Assembly: GCF_902459505.1 (NCBI RefSeq)
Contig: NC_047095.1
Span: forward strand, 118,917,380-118,981,379
Direction of reading: 5' to 3'
DNA: 64,000 bases
DNA from: Geotrypetes seraphini
Lineage: Eukaryota > Chordata > Amphibia > Gymnophiona > Dermophiidae
In this document: positions 53,670-64,000 of the stretch, piece after piece
How the letters are laid out: each line of letters opens with the position of its first letter
Numbering within the stretch: the stretch's first letter is position 1
Program-made: the position numbers and the translations under genes
Notes under the pieces: generated by a model
What the model was told of the DNA's origin: nothing
The model's input: only the letters and a program-made list of their open reading frames with translations
Database searches by the model: none

Positions 53670-55990
53670 AACTCACGTTACAGGTAAGCAACTTCGCTTT
53701 CTCTGGAGACAAGCAGGGGAGATGCAGGCATACTTGATGGTGAGTCCCTAGCTATTAAATGAAATGGTGAAGGACAGTAATTATGGAGCAAAAAGGTTTC
53801 TGAGAACAGATTGACCAAAACAAGTGTCTTTGAGTTATACTTTGGTCTAGGCAGTAGTGCTTTGCAAAGGTGTGAGTAGATATCCTGAATAGGTATTGAT
53901 CTAAATAGAATTCTGAATAGGTATTGATCTAAAACTTGCTATTGAAGTACCGTAGGTCTTGCACGTAGTTGATGTGCTCCTATGTTGCCTAGAACAGGTT
54001 GATCTGCTCTTTTGTAGCAGAAGTGAATTCATTGATAAATCCACAAGGACAGAGCACATTTAGATGCTGGTTTTCCAATGGTGGTTGGATTATAAATAAT
54101 GAAATGTTGGGTGGTCTGATGCAATGATGCTGTTGCTTTGAGATTAAAAAAAAGTAATGCTCTTCTGCAATCCAAGGAATGGAGCAGATGCTCTGCTGGA
54201 GAAGAATGTGGAGGCAGGAAAAAAGATGGTAAAATTTATACTCTGATTGATGGAGAAGCCTGAAACTACCTTGGGAAGAAACTTAGGGTGGGTTCTTGGG
54301 TGCACCCGGTTGTGGAAGAATTGCGTGTAAGGATAATAAGTGACTAATGCTTGAAGCTCACTGATTCATTGTGCTGTAGTGATGGCTATGAGAAAATAGT
54401 CTTCCATGACAGGAAGGTGAGAGAGGGAGGCTTCAGCTGGCAGTTCAAAAGGTTCTTTCATAAGTTGGTCCAAAACGATGTTGCGATCCCACGAAGGAGG
54501 TGGATCTTGGATCAGAAGACATAGATTGTTGAGACCTCTAAGAAAGTGTATGAGTAGAGGTTGTTGAAAAATTGGCTTTCCATCTATCAGAGCATGATAA
54601 GCAGAAATGGCCCAAAGGTGGAAACAGAAATAATTTGTTTTTAATCCTGAATCTGAGAGGTAGAGGAGGTAAGACAGTATATATTGGAGTGGACAAGAAA
54701 AAGGATCTTGATTCTGAGAAGAGGCCCAGTTAGTAAAATATGTCCATTTTGCTTGATAAGACTTTATGGTCGAAGGTCTTCTGGCAGCAAGGAGAACTGA
54801 CTCAGTAACAGGAATAGACTTCAACATTTCCTGTTCAATTTCCAAGCTTTCAGACTGAGACTGTGGAAGTTGGGGTGCAGAATTTGACCATCCTGCTTAG
54901 TCAGGAGGGACGGGTTGAATCCAAGATGAATTGGTGGTCTTTTGAGAAGGTCTATAACAGGGCTGCCCCAGTCCAGTCCCTACTGGCAGGCCAGGTTTTC
55001 AGGATATCCACAATGAATATACAGCGAGATTTGCCTGCACTGCCTTCTTGGTATGCAAATCTCTCTTATGCATGTTCATTGAGGATATCCTGAAAACCTG
55101 GCCTGCCAGTAGATCTCGAGGACCGGCTTTGGGCAGCCCTGGTCTAGAAGAAGAGGGAACCAAATCTGCCTGGGCCATCTTGGAGCTATGAGGATGAGTT
55201 GTGCTGAGTCTTGTAGTACTTTCTGCAAAACTCTGCAAAATTGGAGAAATCAGAGGAAAAGCATAAAGCAGTGGGCCTGACCAAGGGATGAAAAAAGCAT
55301 CTTGTGCTATAGCTTTACTGGGTGGAAGGAAAGAGCAGAACTGACAGCACTCTGTATTGCTTTGTGTGACAAAAAGATGGATTAGAGGAGAACTCCAAAG
55401 TTGAAAGCGCCTTTGAAAAACAGCAGGGTGTAGAGACCATTCGTGAAACTGGACTTGATGGCTGAAGGAATCTGCAAGTACATTTGACCACCCTGGAATG
55501 TAAACTGCTTGTAGATCTGCATGAAGAGAGAGAGCAAATATCCAGAGGTGGTAAGCTTCTCTGCAAAATTGAAGAGTTCCTGAACCCCCCTGTATGTTGA
55601 TGTAAAGCATAGTGACTTGATTGTCTGTTTGTATTAGAACTGTTTTGTGATTTCAGTACTTAGGACTGAAAGGTTCTCAGAGCATAGAAAACTGTTCGAA
55701 GTTTCAAATGGTTGATATGAAGACTTTGTTCCTTTCGGCTCCATTGACCTTGGGTTTTGAAGGACCCCAGATGTGTTCCCCAGCTGGTATTGGAAACATC
55801 TGTGATGATTATTATCTGGCTGAGGAGGCTGAAACGGGCAACCTGCCTGAAGTGCAGGAGATGTGATCCACCATAGAAGAGCAGTCTTGATGTAAGAATC
55901 TGCAAACTACAAAAGATCGCAGAAAGAGGAAGACAGGCAAAAATATCTGGAAGAGTTGAGAGACTGGTTGTGTAGTCAGGAAAGCAAAGA
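53670..55990 (-). mobile_element. DIRS-type retroelement, 5'-truncated, antisense (fossil)
   Basis: Right terminal region at about 53670-53760 (ACGTTACAGGTAAGCAAC), tyrosine recombinase at about 54.36-54.85 kb, RNase H at about 55.2-55.6 kb, and part of the reverse transcriptase up to about 55.99 kb. The 5' half is absent. The copy is broken in several places and is split by the MITE at 54958-55141. It looks older and belongs to a different subfamily from the 47-52.8 kb copy. Confidence 0.82.
54958..55141. mobile_element. hAT-like MITE with CAGGGCTGCCC termini
   Basis: Foldback over its whole length (GGCAGGCCAGGTTTTCAGGA and complement). Flanks GTCTATAA and GTCTAGAA are an 8-bp duplication with one change. 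Inserted in the antisense DIRS copy. Confidence 0.88.
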
Positions 55991-56905
55991 TGCAAATGGA
56001 AGAAAAAATAGCTGACATGGTAAAACGGGGAGGCAAGACTTTTTTAGATATATTAGTGATGGGAAGAAGTGCAAAAGTGGCATTGTGAGACTCAAAGGTG
56101 AAGGGGAGGAATATGTAGAAGTTAATAAGCAATTCGCCCTTTTCTTTAACAAATATTTCTGTTTTGTGTTTACGGCTGAAGCGCAGAGAGCAGGACCGCA
56201 GAAGACAAACCTGAACAGGGATGGAGGAGTAATAGACCCTGATCTATTTTCAGAGGGTTGTGTTCGTGAGGAGCTAGCTAAAATAAAGGTAGACAAAGCG
56301 ATAGGTCTGGATGGTGTACATCAGGGCTGCCCAAGTCCAGTCCTCGATATCTACTAGCAGGCCAGGTTTTCAGGATATCCACAATGAATATGCATGAGAG
56401 AGATTTGCATATCAAGAAGGCAGTGCAGGCAAATCTTTCTCATGCATATTCATTGTGGATATCCTGAAAACCAGGCCTGCCAGTAGATCTCGAGGACCAG
56501 ACTTGGGTAGCCCTGGTGTACATAAATCTGAACAATTTCTTTGACTGGGTTGACCAGAGAATTGGATAGAGGATGTGTGCTAGATGTGGTGTATTTAGAT
56601 TTTAGCAAAGCCTTTGACAGTGTTCCTCACAGATGTCTAATAAATAAACTGAATGCCCTCGAGATGGGTCCCAAAGTGATGGACTGGGTCAAGAACTTGT
56701 TGAGTTGGAAGGTGATAGAGGGTGGTGATCAATGGAGATTGCTCTGAGGAAAGGGATGTTACCAGTGGTGTGCTTCAAGGTTCTGTTCTTGGGCCTGTTC
56801 TTCTTAACATTTTTATAAATGATATTGCTGAAGGGTTGTCGGGTAAGATTTGCCTCTTGCAAGACTTTGCAGCGTCTTCGACTCATCTGTGATGATGTGC
56901 CACGC
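55985..56905 (+). repeat. CR1/L2-type LINE reverse-transcriptase fragment
   Basis: EEYVEVNKQFALFFNKYFCF, ELAKIKVDKAIGLDG (RT block), then after the nested MITE DVVYLDFSKAFDSVPHRCLI and a [11 protein letters not shown]-like motif. Several frame breaks. Confidence 0.8.
56322..56515. mobile_element. hAT-like MITE with perfect 8-bp duplication, nested in LINE
   Basis: Same family as 54958-55141. CAGGGCTGCCCAAGTCCAG to the complementary end AGCCCTG, flanked by GTGTACAT at 56314-56321 and 56516-56523. It interrupts the RT codons after KAIGLDG. Confidence 0.95.
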
Positions 56906-57164
56906 ATATATGTACTCGTATTGCAAGACATTGCTTTTTTATCGAGTTAAAATTTAATAAAACATTTTGCTCATCTTTCAAAACACTTGCACACCAAGTT
57001 ACTCGCAATCCAAGGTTTTACTGTCATTGCATTTACATTATTTATAATATGTACTTTTTGATTATGCGCTTGAATCTCTCTCCCATTCCGTGGAAAAATT
57101 GCCTTGCATGAAACCAGTCACTAGTGGGAAAAAAGGTTGGGGACCGCTGCTCTATGGAACTAAG

Positions 57165-57560
57165 TTCTATTTGGAGTTATTTTGAAAGATTAGCTTTTCA
57201 ACTTTTGGTGCAGTCTTTGATACTGTCCGCACTTGACTATTGTAATCAGTGGGTTGTAAGAAGCAAGTTAAAAGGCTTACTTTGATTCAGAACACAGCTG
57301 TTCGCTTAATTTTTAATTTGGGCGGAATTGAACATGTAACTCCTTACTTTTGTGAATTGCACTGGCTCCCATTGGAAGTGCAGGTTATTTTTAAATTCAG
57401 TGTTGTATTGTTTGCTACCAGATTTCTTGGGAAATAATGATGGCTGGCTGATATGTTTGTTACATTGTTACGATTTTGTAACTCACTGTGCAGTTTTTCT
57501 TATTTTATTATCGGCATAGAACTGAAACTTTCGCTTTCACAGTGCAGATAAGAGATGAGG
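57165..57560 (+). repeat. L2-type LINE fragment
   Basis: LILSALDYCNQ-like, LTLIQNTAVRLIFNLGGIEH and LHWLPLEVQVIFKFSVVLF. 56906-57164 before it and 57561-57837 after it show nothing definite. Confidence 0.75.
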
Positions 57561-57837
57561 TTATCAGCCAGTAGTCTTGTGATTGGCCTTTCAGTTGTGA
57601 GGAGAACATGGCCCTAGAGATGCAGGATATTCTGTGGATGTCTGCTTTCTAACCAGTTAAGACTTCGCTCTTTTGGTGAAGGTAATCTCCTTGGTAGCAG
57701 AGATTGGGATTACTGGTAAGTTCTTGCGAGTGGCTGCCATGACAGACATGATCTCATAAATCAGACTGCATACGCCTATTAAAAGCTTTTTCTTGTCTCT
57801 CCAAACTAGTTCAGATTAGACTGTGGAAGTTCTCCCT

Positions 57838-58075
57838 TATCAGCATAAGAACATAAGAAGTGCCTCTGCTGGGTCCCTTATCAGCATAAGAACATAAGAA
57901 GTGCCTCTGCTGGGTCAGACCAGAGGTCCATTGTGCCAAGCAGTCCGCTTGCGCGGCGGCCCCAACAGGTCCAGGACCTGTGTAGTAGTCCTCTATCTGT
58001 ACCCCTCTATCAGACTAAGAACTACTGAAGTTGTAGCATCTATAAGAGATCTGTTCAACCCTGGGCCAACCTGTA
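57838..58075 (-). repeat. CR1-type 3' end, antisense, with a 44-bp duplication
   Basis: CATAAGAACATAAGAAGTGC and CTCTGCTGGGTC occur twice in a row; then CAGACCAGAGGTCCATTGTG. Complement of the 19.6-kb LINE terminus. Confidence 0.82.
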
Positions 58076-60180
58076 TTTCTCAGTCTCCAGCAGATGGCAG
58101 GCGAGTACCTATGCAGCCCAGTTCTGATTTGAGCTGTGGAGTCTGATAGGTCCCTCCTGATTTGGTGGAAACGAGTTGAGGAAGGTGTTTCTGGTGTGCT
58201 TTAATCATTTTTTGGGTTTTTGAATCTGAGGCTTTCAGTGCTGGAGAGGACCCCCAGTGACCCTTGGGGCAGCTGTGCCTGAGAGCGGACATAGACTCTG
58301 TGTCAGAAGCTTGCAATATGACTTTTTTGGAGCTTGGGTTTCCTTTGAAGCTAGTTCGCATCCTAATTTATCAGGTGCTTGAGTGCATGTTGTTTGGCCC
58401 TGGTTTCATTCACGAGGGCTTAGTGGGTGCTGGTATGTAATTCCCTCCCCCTCCCCTTGCGCAAGGATCCATGCGGATTGAAGTCTCGGTCAGATATTGG
58501 ATCTGACTGGCAGCCTGAAGATTTCAGCATGTGGACATGGATGGCTGAGTGAGACAGTGTCCTTTCCAATTCCCAAATTCTGTGTTAGCTGCAGCAGGCT
58601 TCCCAGCACATACAGACAGTACTGCCTATTCAAGTCTATGGGAAAACAGGGGGTGGGTCTGAATTTGGTGATTTTAAGGTTTTCTGGGGCTGTATTTAGG
58701 GTTCCCTACCTCCAAAATCCCCTTCCCAGAATTGTTTGACCCTTGACTGGGTTTTATCAGGCTACTTTTGCCACGTCCATCTTGGATTTTCCCAATTTTG
58801 ATTTTAAAAAGTTTTCATCTGCCTGAAACCCAGCCCCCCCCTCCCCCCCACACACACACACAATTTGACTAGAAATAACTACAGATGGATTCCTCTAGTG
58901 GAGATACCCCTGGTTCATGCCAGACTTGCAAAGGATGACCAGCCAAACTGTCTGCACCATGTTCTTGAGGGCATGTGAGGGAGGGGCGGGAACTGTGGGC
59001 TTAGCCTCATCTGGTGCCAGTAAGGCAGGGGGATCACAAAAAGACTTCTTTTTTAGGAAAGAGAAGCCCCCTGTACCCCTGGGAAGGAGTGAGGGTGAAG
59101 CACAGGTGCGTGGACATTGCGAAGCCCAGGAATAGGCAGAATGACCCCCAAATAAGCTCATTGGGGGTCTCTAGTCAGTGATTTACCCCAGATTTGTAAG
59201 TTTGTTATGAAAAGCGTATTTAAACTGTTGTGGGTCTCCTTCCTTAGTCGAGGGGATACTGGGGAGCTGTGCAAGGGAATGTAGGGTTTCCCAATGTGCT
59301 TTTTCCAGCAGAAGTAGTTGAACCAAGAGCCAGGCAACCAGTTGGATGCAGACTGGGAAGACTGGAGGTTGGATTCCATGCTGTTATTGTCTCATAGTGA
59401 TACCTCTATCCTGGAACTTCAGAGTCACAGGCTGAGGCTAGATCCCAGGAACTGGTAGTTGCCCTTGAGCAAGGACAAGACCTGAGAGTGTGCTGCCTCT
59501 TTAAAGATTTGGCGCTACTAGAGCTTAATCCAGAAGCGTTGAGGGAACTGAATCTTGAGCCTTTACTACTTGGGACCTAGGTTGACCACGGTTGGAAACA
59601 GGATACTGGGCTTGTCGGACCTTCAGTCTGTCCCAGTATAGCAGATCTTATGTCCTTGTCCAATACTCCCAGTATGGCAGCTCTTATGAAGTTATGTTCA
59701 GGTAGCAACAGTGCTGTGCTCAATTATGAATGTTTCCCAAGTGCAGACTTTATATTTTTCATCAAATCTGGACCTTATTGCTTTATGGGAGCATTGGAAG
59801 ACCTCGGAGAGCTCCTTAAAGGGAGCTAAGATAATGACATGTCTCTGAATCTCATGGTTCTTGAGTTTCAGCAGTTATTTGTCCAGCCTAAGGTGTTCTC
59901 GCTGCTAGCTCATCTCACTGAGCATACTTCCCTCCCTGGGGAGGTGGGGGTTGTATTGAAGGATGCTCAGGACCACAGAGTGGATTTTGCCCTTAAGTGT
60001 CAATTTGAAGCCCTGGCCTTAAGATGGTCTCTTTCATGGCGTGAGCCTGTCACACGAGTCCACCAGCTTTCCGGCATGGGCAATGAAGTGGGTCCCCATC
60101 TGGTTATGGTGGGGATTGACTACGTGGAGGACGCCCTGTATGACATAATACAAGTCCTGAGCAAGGTCTCAGCTTAATCC
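58076..60180 (+). mobile_element. DIRS-type retroelement, left part only (fossil)
   Basis: Left terminal-like sequence at about 58078 (CAGTCTCCAGCAGATGGCAG), gag-like pieces around 58.9-59.15 kb and 59.84-60.18 kb. The reverse transcriptase and recombinase are absent. Broken, and interrupted by a CR1 3' end at 59530-59695. Assignment rests on the terminal motif and resemblance to the 61.9-64 kb copy. Confidence 0.5.
59530..59695 (+). repeat. CR1-type 3' end
   Basis: GAGCCTTTACTACTTGGGAC, TTGACCACGGTTGGAAACAG, CTTCAGTCTGTCCCAGTATA. Shows the form without the palindromic element found at 53119. Confidence 0.8.
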
Positions 60181-60324
60181 ATCTCCACCTGCAGAATACT
60201 CTGGATTAAACAGTGGATGTGAGATTCGGCTTCTGAGGTCACCTTGAGCAGATTTCCTTTTAAGGGGAAGATGCTATTAGGAAAAGGCCTCAGTAGACCT
60301 CAAAATTCCAGAGGATCCAATTGA

Positions 60325-60500
60325 AATACAGGGCTGTGGAGTTGGTAGATAAATCCTTCGACTCCAACTCTTCAGTTTCTGGTACCCACGACTGACTCAG
60401 GTACCCAAAATTGTCTCCGACTCCGTGGAATCGGTAGATAAATCCTTCGACTCCTCAGTTTCTGGTACCCAAAATTGTCGAAATAGTTTTTGTGGCTCAG
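60325..60500. repeat. hAT-like fragment (CAGGGCTGTGGAGT type)
   Basis: CAGGGCTGTGGAGTTGGTAG and two iterations of ATAAATCCTTCGACTCC and TTTCTGGTACCCA. The right terminus is missing or decayed. Confidence 0.6.
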
Positions 60501-61301
60501 TCTAGATGATTCCACCAGTACTCCAGAGGACCCTCTGTCCAGACTGATAGGTGGTATACAAATTTTTATTAAACTTGAAATTTGAAAAGAACTTGCGGGG
60601 ATGGGATGAGAAAATGAGTTCCCAAGGGGACGGGGAAAAATTTGTCCGTGTCATTCTCTAGGTTTTGGTTCTTGCACCCCAAGTTATTTCAGATATTATT
60701 TAACCTTGTCTGATATTTCTTACAGAGCAGAACAGAACTGTGTTTGCAAGGAGAATTCTCTGTAACCCCTCCTTCTTGGTTTTCTGTGTTTTTGTGCTGT
60801 TCGATTGCTTTGGTTCTAACTGAAGGAGGCTCCACAGCACTGGAGAAGGAGATGGGGCTGAAAAAATATAAATTTCACCTTCCTGCAGCCAACTCGCAAG
60901 TATGGGATATTCACCTACTGTCAGGACTTGTATGCTATGTTAACAGAAAGAAGATTATCGAGGATACCTAATCTTCCCTTGCAATACTTGCTTAGAAAAA
61001 GGACTCGCTAAATAAAACGTGTGAGAGATTTCCAAATTCTTTCTCACTCTGCCTTCTGTAAGATTACTTCCTAACAATGGTTTTGACCAACCATTTTCAT
61101 CTGGTGGCCAAATGATCACCTAAACTTGAAAATAATTTTTCTGATTACAGACACTGGTTTATTGCAAAGTGGTTTACAACACAAAGATCCAACCTGGGTT
61201 GATTTGATGTGGTTTGGTTTTTGTTTTGTTTTTAATTTGTTCTCTATTTAGTTTCTTTTGCTTTCAGTCTTGCATGCTCACCTTCCATCATTCTTTTCTA
61301 G
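60501..61301 (+). other. PRRC2A: End of PRRC2A intron 1
   Basis: A 75-codon frame at 60744-60971 has no recognised motif. No repeat identified otherwise. The pyrimidine-rich end CATCATTCTTTTCTAG leads to exon 2. Confidence 0.45.
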
Positions 61302-61850
<549 letters not shown>

Positions 61851-61856
61851 TAGCAC

Positions 61857-64000
61857 TCTCCAGACCAGTAGAGGTTAATCTTTACGAATGGGTATATATC
61901 CAATCATGACCAGCAGGTGGAGACTGAAAACAAAACTGTGGGATAGTATATAATATATTCCTTTCTCTATTTACATCAGTCTTCTTTCAGTCTCCAGCAG
62001 GTCTTGAGTGAGCTGTACCCATCCCCCTTGGTAGGGCTGTTGGAATTTGTTTAAGGGGTTTTCTTGTCCCTGTTTTTTGGCCGGACAGAGCTTGGGCGGG
62101 CCCTGTTTGGGGGTCCGTCCGTCCTCGGGGGTGTCAAACCCAGCGGGTCTTGAGCGGGGTCCCTCCCCCCACTTCCTCCACCTCCCCACATTTTTTTTAG
62201 AGGAGCCTCAGCAATAAGCATTGCCTCCTAAATAAAGCAAGGCATATTGCTTTGAGAGCCTGTGGAGTCTGTTCTGGAAAAAAAAAATCCTGAGTTAGTG
62301 CTGGTCTGGAGGGTTGCTTCCCTTTAAGAAAACTGTATTTTACTGTATTTTTCATCTAACCGGCACTTTATTTCTAGTTAGGTCGCGTATGGAGCAATGA
62401 GCACTTCGAAAGGGAAAAATTGCTCATTGTGCTCCAGATGCAAGGCACTCCCAGCCAGCCTGTGCAAGCGGTGTTCAGGCTGGTGCGGTGGAGGAGCTCT
62501 GTCGGCAGCGACTGCAGGCCCCCAGAGCTCCCCGCCGATGGTGCCTCACGAGTCGGCTGGGAGCAGTGGGAAGCCCGGTCTTCCCCAACCGCCCACGGAG
62601 GGATTCCCCGAACCGCCGACGGTTGGGTTGCAAAGGATTCCCTCTTAGCTGATTTTTTGACAGCTGATGCCGACTTACCTGTTTTAGCAGCTGGGACTGT
62701 TCAGGCTTCTCAGCTGCTACAGGCTATGGAGGGAGCATTTTTGGCGGGAAAGTCGCCATTTTCTCTGTCTGGCCCCTCCATTTTGTCTGCAACCTCAGGT
62801 GACCTTCCCGCTGTATTGGAAAAACAGGGGCAGGTTTCTGCTGGGTCCTCTGCTGTGGCAGAGAGTCCCTTGGGACCCCCGTGGGGTTTTTCCCCTGATT
62901 TCATTTTTTCTTTATGCAGAGCCTATTTTCAGGCAGCTGGGGGTCCCGGATGCACCCAGGGGGTTTCGGGGAGTGGGGTTTCCTCCGCGCCCCCTGTGGC
63001 TTTGCCTCCCTCATCTGCTGTGGCATCCCCTCCTCCTCCGCCCACGTCCAAGCGCCTGCGGGTGTCTTGGGATGAGGATTTATGGTCTGAGGAGTGTGTC
63101 GGCCTGGATGAGGACCTGGATCCTTTTGAGGAATTCCAGGATCCTCTCGAGGGGACGGCCGCTGGCGGCGGGTTGTCGGTTTTCCCGTCCTCCGGCGAAG
63201 AGGCATCCTTGGTGCGCCTTTTTCAGAGGGATGAGCTACCGGACCCAATTCAACAGGTTTCATTGGTGTTGCGTTTTGAGGATGCGCCACCGGAGACTCC
63301 GCGTGTGGGGGACCCTCTGCTTAGGGTGATCCGTACCGTTTCCCGCTCTTTTTTTATGCATCAGGACATTTCTCCGTAGGGCAGGTTTCTATACTCAATG
63401 TTTTCATCCTGTTCTCAGAGAGTCTGTTTTGGATCCTGCACAGTCCTCCCTTTTTTCTTTTGCTGATTGCAGGTTTTATCCTGCAGGGATCCGTTCTTGG
63501 ATTCTGTGGTCTCGATACGGACGGTTCCTTCTTATCTCCCTAAAGTGGTTTCACCCTTTCACATCAATCAGTCCATCTTCCTGCCATCCTTCCGTGGTAT
63601 CGTTCATTGCATCTGCTTGATGTGCAGAGAATGCTCTTGCACTATCTTCAGGTTACTAATGACTTTAGACATTCAGATCACCTTTTTGTGCTATTTTCGG
63701 GGCACAGCAAGGGTTTAGCGGCCTCCAAGGCCTCAGTGTTTCACTGGGTCAGGAAGGCTATTGCTTCTGCCTATTTATTGGCTGGTAAGCGGTTGCCAGA
63801 GTCTCTCCATGCTCACTCAACCAGGACGGTGGCTACTTCTTGGCCTGAGTCCAGGGGATTTTCTTTGGAAGAGATTTGTCGGGTGGCCACTTGGTCTTCC
63901 TCGAACACATTTTCTAAGCATTACCGGTTGGATGTGGCGGTGTGTGCAGAGGCGTCCTTTGGTGCTTCAATCATTGCAGAGGAGTCTTTCACGTCCCACC
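61857..64000 (+). mobile_element. DIRS-type retroelement, internally deleted, runs off the window (fossil)
   Basis: Left terminal region from about 61857 (TCATGACCAGCAGGTGGAGA), gag-like region at about 62.4-63.4 kb, then directly tyrosine-recombinase sequence from about 63.43 kb to the window end. The reverse transcriptase and RNase H are missing from this copy. It also has other breaks. Sense-oriented in PRRC2A intron 2, of a subfamily different from the 47-kb copy. Confidence 0.78.

Noticed and set aside
60744-60971. 75-codon frame upstream of PRRC2A exon 2 as an extra exon
   Set aside because: Ends in its own stop, shows no similarity to PRRC2A, and the known N-terminus starts in the next exon.

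Overview
The window is vertebrate nuclear DNA from a large, repeat-rich genome. It carries a conserved piece of the MHC class III region: NCR3 (NKp30) on the minus strand, then AIF1 (Iba1) and the 5' part of PRRC2A (BAT2) on the plus strand. This is the order and orientation known from human chromosome 6p21. I assembled the coding exons from splice signals, reading phase and protein motifs. The host is probably an amphibian. A caecilian seems most likely from the mix of CR1/L2 LINEs, CORE-type SINEs, hAT-like foldback elements and DIRS elements, but that is inference.

Layout. 1-10.7 kb is gene-poor. It holds SINE and LINE pieces, palindromic DNA elements, a 75-bp tandem array and a 2.4-kb satellite of 20-bp units with a higher-order 160/240-bp rhythm. 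10.9-14.0 kb is NCR3: three coding exons giving 199 residues, with signal peptide, IgV domain, a membrane helix carrying an arginine, and a short tail. 14.0-30.4 kb is intergenic, with L2/CR1 fragments and nested foldback elements. 30.5-41.4 kb is AIF1: six coding exons giving 148 residues, with an exact PU.1-type site just upstream of the start codon. 41.6-44.1 kb is intergenic. 44.15-44.9 kb is a CpG island with GC boxes and a YY1-type site, taken as the PRRC2A promoter. The first PRRC2A coding exon lies at 61.37-61.48 kb, after a 16-17 kb first intron packed with DIRS-type retroelement fossils. The rest of PRRC2A lies outside the window.

Function. NCR3 and AIF1 are immune genes: an activating receptor of natural killer cells and a calcium-binding actin-bundling protein of macrophages and microglia. 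PRRC2A is a broadly expressed RNA-binding proline-rich protein. Their clustering is ancestral MHC III synteny. LST1, which lies beyond NCR3 in mammals, was not found.

The most unusual signals are three hammerhead-ribozyme-like folds (two in AIF1 intron 4, one antisense near 20.3 kb), the higher-order satellite, a 430-bp G-tract palindromic element present twice with target duplications, CR1 3' ends amplified as 164-bp tandem units, and a small open frame divergent from the PRRC2A promoter.
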